From Desulfomonile sp963700305 (GTDB taxonomy: Bacteria; Desulfobacterota; Desulfomonilia; Desulfomonilales; Desulfomonilaceae): a DNA stretch of 64,000 bases. Under the pieces are notes generated by a model that was not told the origin of the DNA, did no database searches, and was given only the letters and a program-made list of their open reading frames with translations. The position numbers were made by a program, and so were the translations under genes. The stretch lies in the NCBI GenBank assembly GCA_963700305.1, contig CAVOXB010000001.1:186001-250000 (forward strand). The letters run 5' to 3'. Below, one piece after another: positions 10,039 through 18,778 of the stretch (within the stretch, counting starts at the first letter, position 1; the number at the start of each line of letters is the position of its first letter).

Positions 10039-10689
10039 TCAGCCCGTCGCCTGTCCCTCTGGACTCCCACGAAACAAAAAGGTCAACGCAAACCCCGCCA
10101 GAAATCCGCCGATGTGCGCGAAGTAAGCTACGCCACCCGTCTGCGCTGTGTTGGCAATGGAACCGATGCCGCTAAAAAACTGCAGAACGAACCAGATCCC
10201 AATGACTATCAGCGCGGGCACTTGAATCACTCGTTGGCCCTGCAATACGCTGACCTTTCCATGTGGGAACAGCAAAATGTAAGCGCCGAGGACCCCCGCA
10301 ATCGCCCCCGATGCTCCCAAATTCGGCACGTTTGATCCGAGGCTAAACGCCAACTGTGCAAAAGTTGCCGCAAGCCCACAGAGTAGGTAGAAGATTGTGA
10401 ACTTCATGTGCCCGAAACGGTCTTCCACATTGTCACCGAAGATCCATAAGTAAAGCATGTTGCCTCCCAGGTGAGCCCACCCGGCATTCATGAACATGGA
10501 AGTGAAGAGCGTCAGAAAATCACCGAAAGGATTGGCAAGGAAGCGGCTAGGAACGAAAGCCCACTTCCCAATAAAGGCATCACCGCCACTCAGCTCTAAA
10601 AAGAAAAACAGGACGTTCAGAGCGATCAACGCATATGTAACCAGCGGAACAGTTCTGCGAGCGGTATCATCATCCCCGATTGGGAACAT
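10039..10689 (-). CDS. Rhomboid family intramembrane serine protease
   Basis: 216 aa, about six membrane helices. The catalytic serine motif GASGAIAG (Ser127), the HLGGN motif (His73, Asn77) and the C-terminal YFAHIGGFLAG with the second dyad residue His192 are all present, so it should be an active intramembrane protease. Its substrate is unknown. ATG 10689 follows AAAGGAG. Length is typical of compact bacterial rhomboids. Confidence 0.92.
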   Translation of the reverse strand: MFPIGDDDTARRTVPLVTYALIALNVLFFFLELSGGDAFIGKWAFVPSRFLANPFGDFLTLFTSMFMNAGWAHLGGNMLYLWIFGDNVEDRFGHMKFTIFYLLCGLAATFAQLAFSLGSNVPNLGASGAIAGVLGAYILLFPHGKVSVLQGQRVIQVPALIVIGIWFVLQFFSGIGSIANTAQTGGVAYFAHIGGFLAGFALTFLFRGSPEGQATG

Positions 10690-11356
10690 AAGATTTATCT
10701 CCTTTCAGTCTGGGTTGGATTTGTCACGGCTTCAGGTCAAAATGAGTCTGGCTTTCTTGAAAGAAAGCGATTTAACATCCACCTGAAACTTAGGGAAAAA
10801 CGCCCAACTTATCTTTGGATGGTTTCCAGCCGAAATGCAGCGCTCTTGCCATTTCAAAGGTTCTGGAGGTGACTGAAAGGTTGCGGGTTGGTTCCTCCGA
10901 CCCGAAAAAGCCGAGTGTATTAACCACAAGACCCAATGGAGGCAAAATCGTTGTCACTCTGATAAAAAACCTGTCTTGTCCCGTTTCTCATCGTACGTCG
11001 CCCCACGCGGCATCGTCAACCATTTTTCACATCCGTGATCGTCACTCGAACACAGCGCGGTAGCGTCGAGCCTAGGGTAACGCGGAGACCACGTCAGAAT
11101 ATGCTGCTTTAGGGTCGGGCGCTGGGGCTCGAAAACCGATACTTCGGCCCTGTTTCAAGGCGCTAGAGCTGTCAGCCGCTCGGCACATCCTGGATAAGTT
11201 CAAGCCCGTGCTAAATAATCACCGAGGGGCAACAGGTCGGGGCGCTTCTGCGCCCGACGAATCACGCGCGCTCAAATCGGTTGATGGCAGTGAGTTCTCT
11301 GAATCCAAGAAGCCGTTGGCCGCATCGGAGCGCCCTCCGACCTGTCACCAAACCAC
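10690..11356. other. About 670 bases without a recognisable gene
   Basis: Only short overlapping ORFs without motifs are present between the superoxide dismutase and rhomboid genes. I see no repeats or mobile-element ends here. Confidence 0.5.
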
Positions 11357-11992
11357 CTACGGTGAGTGAAATAGACCCCACAGCTTCTGTAGCCATCCCT
11401 CATCCATACAGGAATTGGCAAAGTCCCAGTTGATCAAATTCTTGATGAACGCATCCAGATAGTCGACCCTCCTGTTTTGGTAGTCGAGGTAATATGCATG
11501 TTCCCATACGTCCACGGTCAACACTGGCTTCAAACCATGAGCTATAGGGGTATCTGCATTAGAAGTCTTCATCAACTCCAATTTGCCATTCTTGACGATG
11601 AGCCAGGCCCAGCCGCTGCCAAATTGGGTAGCGCCAGCGTTCTTGAACTCCTCAGCGAACTTATCGTAGCTTCCAAAATCGGCCTTAATCTTGTCTGCAA
11701 TGGCGCCTGTCGGAGGGCCCCCGCCGTTCGGTTTCATGGAGTGCCAATAAAACGTATGGTTCCAGACCTGAGCTGCATTGTTGAAGATCCCAGACTTGGA
11801 GGTGTCCCCTACGGTCTTGTTAATGACATTCTCCAGAGTCTCATTTGCCAGATCTGTCTCCTCGATCAGTTTGTTTACGTTGACAACGTAGGTGTTGTGG
11901 TGTTTGCTGTAGTGAAAATCTAATGTTTTTTCACTCAGGTATGGGGCCAACGCATCTTTAGGGTAGGCCAATTCCGGTAAAATGATCGCCAT
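11357..11992 (-). CDS. sodB: Iron superoxide dismutase
   Basis: 211-aa Fe/Mn-type superoxide dismutase, cytoplasmic, which converts superoxide to oxygen and hydrogen peroxide. Metal ligands are His27 (FHYSKHH), His79 (NHTFYWHSM), Asp161 and His165 (DVWEHAYYLDYQNRR). Gln75 in NNAAQVW, together with ATQFGSGWAWL, points to the iron-type active site. Length and ends are normal and the frame is intact. ATG 11992 follows AAAGGAGAAAACC. Presence in an anaerobe's accessory region fits an oxygen-stress role. Confidence 0.95.
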   Translation of the reverse strand: MAIILPELAYPKDALAPYLSEKTLDFHYSKHHNTYVVNVNKLIEETDLANETLENVINKTVGDTSKSGIFNNAAQVWNHTFYWHSMKPNGGGPPTGAIADKIKADFGSYDKFAEEFKNAGATQFGSGWAWLIVKNGKLELMKTSNADTPIAHGLKPVLTVDVWEHAYYLDYQNRRVDYLDAFIKNLINWDFANSCMDEGWLQKLWGLFHSP

Positions 11993-12430
11993 GGTTTTCT
12001 CCTTTCTGTCTCAAATTCTGTCCAATTGGTGTTGAAAAAGTATACCATCTCACAGTACGTTGCCTTCCTGTGGCAGCAGATCATTAACAAGGAGCTACTG
12101 CAAGAAATCAACTGTCCAGCTATCGACCTCTACCTGTGACTCTTGGTCGAGCAAGAGGAGCTTGCACAGAGGAATGATTTCCTAATGCCGCTCTCGGACG
12201 GAGAGGCGCTGCCTGGTTCCACTTTCCATGCAAATTTCGGCAGGAGAGCGGGGTGTTCAAAGGTCTTTTTTGCCTCTGTTGTGTCGAAAAGTGTATACAA
12301 ATAAGCACCGCTCTCTGGTACAACTTGGAGTTTGAGACCGGTTTAGCTTGAATCGAGCGTCCTATATCGTTCTCGGATAATACGCTCGCTTTCTCCCGAA
12401 CTGCCCATTGACTCTGTTCAGCAAAGCGTT
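11993..12430. other. About 440 bases without a recognisable gene
   Basis: Upstream region of the superoxide dismutase gene and trailing region of the next small gene. The short ORFs lack motifs, and no clear promoter or repeat could be assigned. Confidence 0.45.
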
Positions 12431-12751
12431 CTACTTCTTTTCAGCGTCTTTAGCGTCCTTAAGCTTCTTTGTTTCTTCGTCCGCTTTGGCCTTAGCGTCA
12501 CTGAGTTCCTTAGCATCCTTATCAGCTTTTATCCGAGCTTCTTTGTCGGCCTTGATCTTGGCATCTCTGAGTTTCTTCTCTTCTTTAACAGCTTTGGCAC
12601 ATTCTGTAGCCTTAGCCTCGGCTGCCTTCTTCTGGGTCTCGTATGGACCGGCGATGGCCGTAGGTGTCTTGTCTTTGGCCTGAATGATCTCCGCCCAGAA
12701 ACCGAATATAGGAACAAAAACCTTGTCAGCTTCGTCCGAGAATTCAGACAA
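12431..12751 (-). CDS. Small Lys/Ala-rich protein sharing an AGPY/F module with its neighbour
   Basis: 106 aa. The first half holds TPTAIAGPYETQKKAAEAKA followed by TECAKAV, which parallels TIAGPFKTKAEAETRKAKDC in the adjacent gene at 12,772. The second half is a highly charged Ala/Lys/Asp coiled-coil-like tail. The assigned start is TTG 12751, about 20 bases after the neighbour's stop. It has no signal peptide, unlike the neighbour, so the N-terminus may have been lost. Function unknown. Confidence 0.5.
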   Translation of the reverse strand: MSEFSDEADKVFVPIFGFWAEIIQAKDKTPTAIAGPYETQKKAAEAKATECAKAVKEEKKLRDAKIKADKEARIKADKDAKELSDAKAKADEETKKLKDAKDAEKK

Positions 12752-12771
12752 CAGAGTCTCTCAATGCGCTA

Positions 12772-13282
12772 TCAATTCTTCTTGTCTGACGGAACGGGTT
12801 CCTTTGTCTTTTCCTTGACCTTTTCCTCTGTAGGCTTGGCCCCTTCTCGTTTTTCCTCCGTCTTTCCCTTTATCCCGTCGGTCTGCTGTTGCTGCTGAGG
12901 CGCCTGCTGTTTATTTAAATGTTGTTGCTGAGCCGCCTCTTCTCCCTGCTTGTGTTGACGCCGATCCGGTTCGGCCTGCTCGTGTTGAGGGCGCTTGTGC
13001 TCACCTTGCTCTTGTTGATAGCGCAGCTGTTCTGTGGCTTGCCCGGCTCCCTTTGGACAGTCCTTGGCCTTTCTTGTTTCCGCCTCTGCCTTGGTTTTGA
13101 ACGGCCCTGCAATGGTTATGAATGGTTCTCAGAACGGTCGCTACCTCGATCACCTGGCACATACCGGCCTTGTCCTTGACCACAAACCAATGTTTCTTCT
13201 CAGCCAGAGCTACCCCCGTGATCAGAGAAAAAAGTATCACAACAAACGGTCCTGACGAATTTTTCACCAATTGACGTTTCAT
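12772..13282 (-). pseudogene. Exported Gln/Lys-rich protein with AGPF module, frameshifted
   Basis: ATG 13282 follows GGGGGAG and gives a signal peptide (KRQLVKNSSGPFVVILFSL, cleavage near ALA-EKK). The mature start KKHWFVVKDKAGMCQVIEVA is in one frame; near 13,125 it must shift to continue as ITIAGPFKTKAEAETRKAKD, then a long Gln/Glu/Lys-rich tail (QQQHLNKQQAPQQQQQ) to a stop at 12772. Joined length is about 170 aa. It is paralogous to the downstream gene through the AGPF/Y module. Function unknown. Confidence 0.55.
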
Positions 13283-13405
13283 GATTCTCCCCCTTCGTTT
13301 GTGTTTATTTTTCATGATGTTCGCTCGCCGGCCACTAGCGGATCAAATCCTTACTTTCCTACCAATCCCAAGCAATACTGTCCGGAGCATCTAGGGACGG
13401 GAATT

Positions 13406-13909
13406 TCAATGGCCCTTTTCCGTTTCCGAGCCGGCGGTAACCATCTTGACATCTTTTGCCAAGTCGTTATGGCCTTCCGTGAGCATTGCGTTGGCCCTCC
13501 TCATACCTTCCCGCATAATCTTCGAGCCGTGGATCATCTCGTTGTACCGTTCAATTACTAGCCGCATTTTCTCCTTCACTTCGCTATGTTTCTCTGCCAT
13601 TTCCTGCCCCTGCCTCAAAATCTTTTCTCCTTCCTTCATTATTCTTTCGGCTTCTGTCACAATTTGCCAGGCCTTGGCAGGATCCTTTCCTTCCATCATC
13701 GTCTGCATGGCCTCGCGTATCATCTTGGCCCCAACCATAATTTGTTTGGCCCCATCGAAGATCATCGTTTTACCCATGGTCACTGTTTCGTCACCCGTAT
13801 ATTTCGTTGCGCTCTGAGCCGTCGCCCACGCAGGGGTAGCGACAAGGAACGCAAGGCATGCAAACAGCATCGCCACGGCCATTACCATATTGCCAATTCT
13901 GGTTTTCAT
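13406..13909 (-). CDS. Exported Met-rich helical repeat protein (paralogue of 23,394)
   Basis: 167 aa. The signal peptide (residues 1-~30) ends near ATPAWA. The mature protein is predicted almost entirely helical with Met/Ile pairs spaced about every 7 residues (AKQIMVGAKMIREAMQTMME, AERIMKEGEKILRQGQEM, HGSKIMREGMRRANAM). Alignment by eye with the protein at 23,394 is clear: AKMIREAMQTMMEGKDPAKA against ANMMREAVKMMEEKKDIAKA. Likely periplasmic. A metal-chaperone role is possible but unproven. Confidence 0.75.
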   Translation of the reverse strand: MKTRIGNMVMAVAMLFACLAFLVATPAWATAQSATKYTGDETVTMGKTMIFDGAKQIMVGAKMIREAMQTMMEGKDPAKAWQIVTEAERIMKEGEKILRQGQEMAEKHSEVKEKMRLVIERYNEMIHGSKIMREGMRRANAMLTEGHNDLAKDVKMVTAGSETEKGH

Positions 13910-13959
13910 CTGAGAACACCCTCTTCTTGAAATGGTTCAGGCTCTCGTTGTTAGCATGA

Positions 13960-14170
13960 GCGAATGGGCAAGCCGTTGGGTACCTGCCGATGCATTCTGA
14001 GACTCGCTTCGTCGTTTCGTAGCTGGTGCATTGGCCCCACTTGCTCCCGGTCACCCCCGCATTTGTTCAGTGCTGTTGCTGGCCAGGAGCCTCCTGCTTC
14101 TGTTGTTGGTGGTACGGTGCATGCCGTGCCTGCATCTGCCGGCGCTGTTGCTTGGCCTTGCCCTGAAAGT
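13960..14170 (-). repeat. Imperfect repeat, copy 1 (decayed Gln-rich gene end plus flank)
   Basis: About 200 bases similar to 18,165-18,420 on the same strand. One frame reads a Gln-rich end (QQRRQMQARHAPYHQQQ then GQQQH and a stop near 14,072). The similarity continues about 110 bases past that stop, through GGGCCAATGC and ACGACGAAGCG blocks. It is probably a duplicated, degraded small secreted-protein gene. Confidence 0.45.
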
Positions 14171-14237
14171 GATATTTGAGGAGCCAAAGGCATGGTCAGT
14201 TCCAGCAACAACAAGCCTCTTTTCGTATTGAGAGACA

Positions 14238-15611
14238 TCACTGAGCCTTGGGAACAGGTGTTTCGCTCTTTTGTGCGGAAGGCTCTTGCAAGCGGACCAT
14301 CAACCACTGCTGAGTCATATCCTTGCCGAAGTGGACCAGTACCTCGGTTTGGTCCTGGGTGAGATTATTGATCCCCGCTTCCATCACAATGTTGGTATCT
14401 TTCCCGTCCGCAAACGTCCATGCTGCCCGCTGGGTCTTTTTGTCCACCGAGCCTTTGACGGGACACGCGATGTCGGTGCCCGAGTTGAAATATGTTCCTG
14501 ATATTACACCTTCTTTGCTCACCGCAAGCTGGAGGACCGTGTTGGACACACCTGTGTCTCCCCGACTCAAAGCGAATACGCCCAAAGGCAACCATTCGGT
14601 CTCATCCGCGGTGTCGTCCCTGGCGGTCGAGGCAAGTTGGGACGCTTGTTGGTAATACTCATCACCTGTGGCCACCCGCTGCCCGTTCATATAGACAATG
14701 TCGTTGTCGTAACGCACATTGCTCCCGAAATCGTAGGACACAGGGGAACTCCACCCCCAAGGGAACCAGCCAGCCGCGAGTGCCCAGGTAGCTGGTCGCC
14801 ACCAATACTGCCAGTCGTGATTGCGCCACACTTGATTGTGCCAATGGTTGTTTGCCAAGTTAGGGTGATTTTCTCCCCAACGAGAGTCGAGTATGTTTTG
14901 CTGGCGGTAATTATTACGAATTCGTTGGGCCGCCTGATCATGATCGCCGCGCCGATTATCACCAACTCCGGTCCGGTCCATACGGGCCTCACCACCTGCA
15001 CGGTGAGGGTCCCCCCCGTCAGGCTTAGTCAAACGCTGCAGAGCCATAGCGGCTGCAGCACCGCCCGCAGCTGCTCCTATTGTTCCAAGGCCCGGCTTTG
15101 AACCCTCTGAGTGTTTGGGAAGATTGAGGAAGTGTTGCACTTGCCCTTGTGTCTGCCGCGTCGTACCGGATGGGCGCGTCCCGGGCTGGATTCCTGATGT
15201 CGGAACCCTATGGGCCGGTTGAGAGGCAACTTGAGGTTTGGAGTGAATGGGGGCAAGCTTCTGAAGCGACTGCACATGCGCCTGTGACGGACGGCTCACC
15301 TGTTGCGACTTCTGAAGCGACTGCACATGCCTTTGTGCCGGAAGGCTCACAGAAGGCGCACTGGTTGCGATATGGCCACCCTGTCGTCCGCTGCTGCGGG
15401 GCGCTTGCTGTTGCTGAACGCGGGGAGCTTGCTGTTGCTGAACGCGGGGCGCCTGCTGTTGCTGAACGCGAGGGGCTTGCTGTTGCTGAACGCGGGGAGC
15501 TTGCTGTTGCTGAACGCCGCCTCCCGCTCCGAGACCGCGGGCCTCCACATCGACAAGCGACAAGACCAGGACGGATGCGAAAGCCATTGAATAAAGCGCC
15601 GAATTCTTCAT
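14238..15611 (-). CDS. Exported Gln-repeat protein of the planctomycete 'protocadherin'-annotated type
   Basis: About 457 aa. ATG 15611 follows GGAGGG; the frame to 15626 lacks a site. A signal peptide is followed by five tandem VQQQQAPR units (residues ~35-75), a second short repeat HVQSLQK, a Gly/Ala-rich hydrophobic patch, a Trp-rich region (NNHWHNQVWRNHDWQYWW, then a WFPWGW patch), and a C-terminal globular domain (~330-455). Such proteins are often labelled protocadherin-like but are not cadherins. It lies 33 bases downstream of an exported SnoaL-like gene, so the two are likely co-transcribed. Probably envelope-associated; function unknown. Confidence 0.7.
   Translation of the reverse strand: MKNSALYSMAFASVLVLSLVDVEARGLGAGGGVQQQQAPRVQQQQAPRVQQQQAPRVQQQQAPRVQQQQAPRSSGRQGGHIATSAPSVSLPAQRHVQSLQKSQQVSRPSQAHVQSLQKLAPIHSKPQVASQPAHRVPTSGIQPGTRPSGTTRQTQGQVQHFLNLPKHSEGSKPGLGTIGAAAGGAAAAMALQRLTKPDGGDPHRAGGEARMDRTGVGDNRRGDHDQAAQRIRNNYRQQNILDSRWGENHPNLANNHWHNQVWRNHDWQYWWRPATWALAAGWFPWGWSSPVSYDFGSNVRYDNDIVYMNGQRVATGDEYYQQASQLASTARDDTADETEWLPLGVFALSRGDTGVSNTVLQLAVSKEGVISGTYFNSGTDIACPVKGSVDKKTQRAAWTFADGKDTNIVMEAGINNLTQDQTEVLVHFGKDMTQQWLMVRLQEPSAQKSETPVPKAQ
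15258..15330. repeat. Pair of 22-bp direct repeats within the Gln-repeat gene
   Basis: The 22-base unit beginning CTTCTGAAGCGACTGCACAT occurs at 15258-15279 and 15309-15330. It encodes the repeated HVQSLQK element of the exported protein. Confidence 0.85.
15397..15516. repeat. Five tandem 24-bp units coding VQQQQAPR
   Basis: Five near-identical 24-base units with core GCTTGCTGTTGCTGAACGCG encode five copies of the octapeptide on the minus strand. They differ only at a few third positions. Being an in-frame multiple of three, the copy number can vary without breaking the gene. Confidence 0.9.
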
Positions 15612-15643
15612 GGATAAACCCTCCAATTCTGGTCCGACAGCTT

Positions 15644-16567
15644 TTACTGGGAGATTTGCTTGCGAACGACCCTGATCTCTTCGATATTGGGCTGCGGTTC
15701 CCCGTTAATTTCCCGGCCGATTGAACTGAATGTGAAGCTGTTCTCGTCAAGGGCCGTGTAGATGTTGATTCCAGAGGTTTTTTCGCCGGTGATCAGAACA
15801 CCATTGGTTCTGACCGTCCAGCGAGAGCCCTCCCTCGACCAGACTCCCTGTCCGAAGCCGCCCAAAGAATCGAAAACCCACGACTTGATACTTTTGACCG
15901 ATGGGTCCCAGCCTATGACCTGAGTTCCTTCAAGCGCGGGGCGACCCTCGAACTGGACCTTGAAAGAGAGTGTTATAAAATTCTTGTTCTTGGTCCATTG
16001 GGCCAGGGTTTCAACGTCTGCACTTTCGCTGTCGTCCACCCACTCACCCGTCAGCCATTCAAGTTCCTTCAAATGCTCGTAATTCGACTGAGCACTAAAG
16101 GTTTCTTCCACGTGGGCGATCTTCCACGCGACTTTCCGCTTTACGTACCTCACTTCGTAGGTCAACTCCTTTGGTTCTTCTCCCGGACGGGAAACCACGG
16201 CGGAGCCCTCTTCTACAGCTTCGTTGTGCCCAGGGAAACGGATCTCCGACATGGTCACTTGGACCTGGATTCCCTGATTATCGGAAAAGAACTTCTTAAA
16301 GGCCTGTTCGATCTTGTCTCGCCCTTTCAGGACTTCCCCAGAGGGAAGGATGTACTCCGCGTCTTCAGCCCAGTGGGATGCGAGCCTTTCGGCGTCAGCC
16401 TTGTTGAACGCCTGGACGTAGGACTCCGCTCCACTTCGGATGGCAGCCTCTTCCTTCGCGTGCCTGGCGGCTTGTTGGGCGATGGCCGAGCCGGCCCATG
16501 TGACACACACCACAGCAATGACGATTGCCAATTTTATGCTCCCGGCCCTTCTCCTTTTCGTCTTCAT
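15644..16567 (-). CDS. Exported SnoaL-like (DUF4440/SgcJ-type) domain protein
   Basis: 307 aa. A signal peptide (to about AGSAIAQQ) is followed by an NTF2-like SnoaL domain (residues ~38-155): SGAESYVQAFNKADAERLAS, HWAEDAEYILPSGEVLKGR, YVKRKVAWKIAHVEETF. A second, beta-rich domain (~165-305) begins LEWLTGEWVDDSESADVETL and resembles the lipocalin-like domains fused to such proteins. It is upstream of, and probably in an operon with, the Gln-repeat protein. No catalytic residues can be assigned. The frame is intact. Confidence 0.8.
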   Translation of the reverse strand: MKTKRRRAGSIKLAIVIAVVCVTWAGSAIAQQAARHAKEEAAIRSGAESYVQAFNKADAERLASHWAEDAEYILPSGEVLKGRDKIEQAFKKFFSDNQGIQVQVTMSEIRFPGHNEAVEEGSAVVSRPGEEPKELTYEVRYVKRKVAWKIAHVEETFSAQSNYEHLKELEWLTGEWVDDSESADVETLAQWTKNKNFITLSFKVQFEGRPALEGTQVIGWDPSVKSIKSWVFDSLGGFGQGVWSREGSRWTVRTNGVLITGEKTSGINIYTALDENSFTFSSIGREINGEPQPNIEEIRVVRKQISQ

Positions 16568-16687
16568 GGCTCGTGCTCCCTCGTCGTCCTTTTTATTTTG
16601 AATGCCGGTCTAGATCACTTAGCCTCTGACTGGAACGGCGCAGGCATGCCCTGCAAGCGTCTCGGAGCGAAACGCAATCCCGCACTC

Positions 16688-16825
16688 TTATTTGCCAAGC
16701 AGACCTAATACGCCTACTACGATCAAATATATCCCGATGATCCATGTCACGAGTCGGGGCGCTATCGGTACCAAAACCCCTGCTATCAATGCCACTATCG
16801 GCTGAAGTTGCAGATTTATGTTCAT
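16688..16825 (-). CDS. DUF3096 small membrane protein
   Basis: 45 aa, two membrane helices: MNINLQLQPIVALIAGVLV, PIAPRLVTWIIGIYLIVVG, and a VLGLLGK end. The pattern is that of DUF3096 proteins, tiny inner-membrane proteins of unknown function common in stress islands. ATG 16825 follows GGAGGAAGAC. Confidence 0.8.
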   Translation of the reverse strand: MNINLQLQPIVALIAGVLVPIAPRLVTWIIGIYLIVVGVLGLLGK

Positions 16826-17235
16826 GTCTTCCTCCATGGGACAATCGCTTCATAGAAGCCGCATTAATTTAGGATTTATGGAACCAAGCACTGGTTCGTG
16901 CTTAAGAACCCCACCTCTAATGGTGTCCAAGAGACCGGAACCAGTTCTTCCAACTTTGCCACCCAGATTTCTGCGGAAAGAGCATAATCTTGACTCGTCC
17001 GATCAGGACAGGAGTACCACCGCACCGAGCGTCGGTACTAATTACTACCCAGGCGTGGCATGCCGAGATGTCCTACGGCATCGCCCGAAACGTACTAATG
17101 CTCGCCCGTGAGAAGCCCGAGAATAGGTAAGCACCTACGGCTAATGGATGCTTCTTCTCTTATTCACTGCTTACTCCCTGTTACGCGATTGTATGAACGT
17201 GGCTTTCATTGCTGCATAAAGCCATTCCAGGGACG
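16826..17235. other. About 410 bases without a recognisable gene
   Basis: Intergenic stretch between two tiny membrane-protein genes, both on the minus strand. No ORF with a motif, repeat or RNA gene was seen. Confidence 0.45.
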
Positions 17236-17385
17236 CTAGATGGCCCTGCGACCTTGAATGAGATTAACCACTATCACCACGACCGCTATGACCAAGAGAA
17301 TGTGAAGGACTCCGCCCATGGTGTACGAGGTGACTAAACCTAGCAGCCAAAGTATCAACAAGATTACAACTATGGTCCAAATCAT
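17236..17385 (-). CDS. lmo0937-family small membrane protein
   Basis: 49 aa, two hydrophobic helices with a short turn: MIWTIVVILLILWLLGLVTS, TMGGVLHILLVIAVVVIVVN and a basic tail LIQGRRAI. This is the usual form of the lmo0937 family. AAGGAGG lies 7 bases before ATG 17385. Function unknown; it belongs to the run of micro-membrane proteins in this island. Confidence 0.85.
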   Translation of the reverse strand: MIWTIVVILLILWLLGLVTSYTMGGVLHILLVIAVVVIVVNLIQGRRAI

Positions 17386-17481
17386 TCTAGTTCCTCCTTA
17401 GGTCGCAATTTTGCGAGAGTCCGAATCATTTTGTGAGAAAGGTCCCACTGTGGACTGTTTTTCAGGCGGTTCTCTCATTCT

Positions 17482-17894
17482 CTACTTCGGGTACTCCCGT
17501 ATCAAGATTACCCTGTTGCAAGCTTTTCTTGCCTCTTCCGCCAATTTCACGTAACTGACTCGTATGAGGTCTAGCTCCTTTTCATCCAATTCTTCTAAAT
17601 TCAAGAGAGCATTGTGAGCACCCTCCATCACACGAATCAATTCATCCAACTTGACTTGCACAGCCTCGGAATCCCTATTTTGAGTATTCTGAATGAGAAA
17701 TACCATGAGAAAAGTCACGATCGTCGTGCCGGTATTGATGACCAACTGCCAGGTGTCACTGAAGCCGAAGATCGGTCCCGTCACGGCCCACACGACAATT
17801 ACCGATACTGCACGAAAGCCGACGGACGACCGGTGGCACGTGCCGTCCATTTGGCGAAGCGAGTAAACCGAGTCGCTGATTTTGTCGGTCTCAT
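17482..17894 (-). pseudogene. Low-affinity iron permease-family protein, frameshifted
   Basis: The joined product is about 137 aa. The N-terminal part RFTRFAKWTARATGRPSAFV is in one frame starting at ATG 17894 (GAAGGA upstream). The rest, AVSVIVVWAVTGPIFGFSDT, WQLVINTGTTIVTFLMVFLI and QNTQNRDSEAVQVKLDELIR, is in another. The shift is near 17,810. The two membrane helices and the QNTQNRD motif are typical of the fungal Fet4-related bacterial family (PF04120), which is annotated as iron permease although transport has not been shown for most bacterial members. Confidence 0.8.
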
Positions 17895-18014
17895 CGGAAC
17901 GTATCCTTCAATTGTTGCAGATCTTCTTCACTTGGATGCCGATTCATGAAACGACCCTGGGTCACAACCTCACTCATTACTGCGTCATCGAGTATTTTAT
18001 GCAACAGAGCCGCC

Positions 18015-18119
18015 TCAGGTGCACCCACGAAGGAGAAACAGCACCAGTAAGATCGGGATCGGAATTCCCAAGGCCCAAAGTAAAATCCACCCAACTTTCC
18101 CTTCTTCTGTGTCACGCAT
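18015..18119 (-). CDS. 34-aa single-helix membrane protein
   Basis: MRDTEEGKVGWILLWALGIP followed by IPILLVLFLLRGCT: one membrane helix with a conserved-looking acidic N-terminus and a C-terminal Cys. I recall similar unnamed micro-proteins in proteobacterial genomes; no function is known. The start is at 18119. It is the next gene upstream of the iron-permease homologue on the same strand. Confidence 0.55.
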   Translation of the reverse strand: MRDTEEGKVGWILLWALGIPIPILLVLFLLRGCT

Positions 18120-18164
18120 AGAGATCGTCCATTTCTTTCACGCTTGAAACTTATCCTAATTGCT

Positions 18165-18420
18165 TGGATTGCTTGCTGCGGGCATGACCGAGTTGGGGCG
18201 TTGGGGGATACCCTCTGCTGCATTCCGCACTACGCTTCGTCGTCGTCTTGTAGCCTACGCATTGGCTCCCTTTGCTACAGAGCCTACGCAATTGCTCAGT
18301 ACTGTTGCTGCACAGGGCCCCCCTGCGTTGTTGGCTGCCGTTGTTACTGTCGTCGCGCCTCCTGGCCGTGTTGCCGTTACTGACGCAGTTGCTACCTCTC
18401 GTCTGTGTGTGGCTCTACAG
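18165..18420 (-). repeat. Imperfect repeat, copy 2 (decayed Gln-rich gene end plus flank)
   Basis: Similar to 13,960-14,170. One frame reads QHGQEARRQ, a stop, then QRQPTTQGGPVQQQY and a stop, matching the Gln-rich end of copy 1. Shared flanking blocks follow. In-frame stops show that this copy is dead. Confidence 0.4.
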
Positions 18421-18454
18421 CGAAGAGGTGTGAGACCACCCCGAATCTGGGTGT

Positions 18455-18544
18455 CTAAAGGCCCCGCCTTGTGAACCAGTATCCACCGCCACCACCGAAT
18501 ACCACAATCAGCAAAATGACTATGAGGATTGTTGTCGAGTCCAT
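18455..18544 (-). CDS. 29-aa glycine-loop membrane micro-protein
   Basis: MDSTTILIVILLIVVFGGGG then GYWFTRRGL: one helix, a penta-glycine turn and a basic end. ATG 18544 follows AGGGAGTGATG. This pattern is common among uncharacterised proteobacterial micro-proteins that neighbour CsbD and DUF3309 genes. Confidence 0.6.
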   Translation of the reverse strand: MDSTTILIVILLIVVFGGGGGYWFTRRGL

Positions 18545-18778
18545 ATCATCACTCCCTTTCTAGGGCTGGATTGGAAACTGGCTGATGACGCCCGAACCAA
18601 GCCTATCAGCCATTTTGGAGATTTGCTCATGAATCTTATCCGTGTGCCCAGAGCGCTCCACAGTGTGTCATCTGATTCGCCGTTCCGGTCGTGAGGGTAG
18701 ACGAGGCCCACTCCCTAGTGCAGCCTCGTTACCCGCTGTTTTCCAGTTGCGCCTGACGTCTTCTGGCGTAACTTGATG

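Noticed and set aside
14492..15277. Several overlapping ORFs of 60-190 aa on both strands
   Set aside because: They are shadows of the Gln-repeat gene; their low-complexity Leu/Ala or Arg runs arise from reading its repeats in other frames.
15397..15516. Regular 24-bp repeats resembling a CRISPR array
   Set aside because: The units are contiguous without spacers and encode an octapeptide repeat in one long reading frame.
18160..18474. 104-aa Ala/Val-rich plus-strand ORF
   Set aside because: It is the reverse reading of a decayed Gln-rich repeat; composition is an artefact of complementing CAA/CAG codons.
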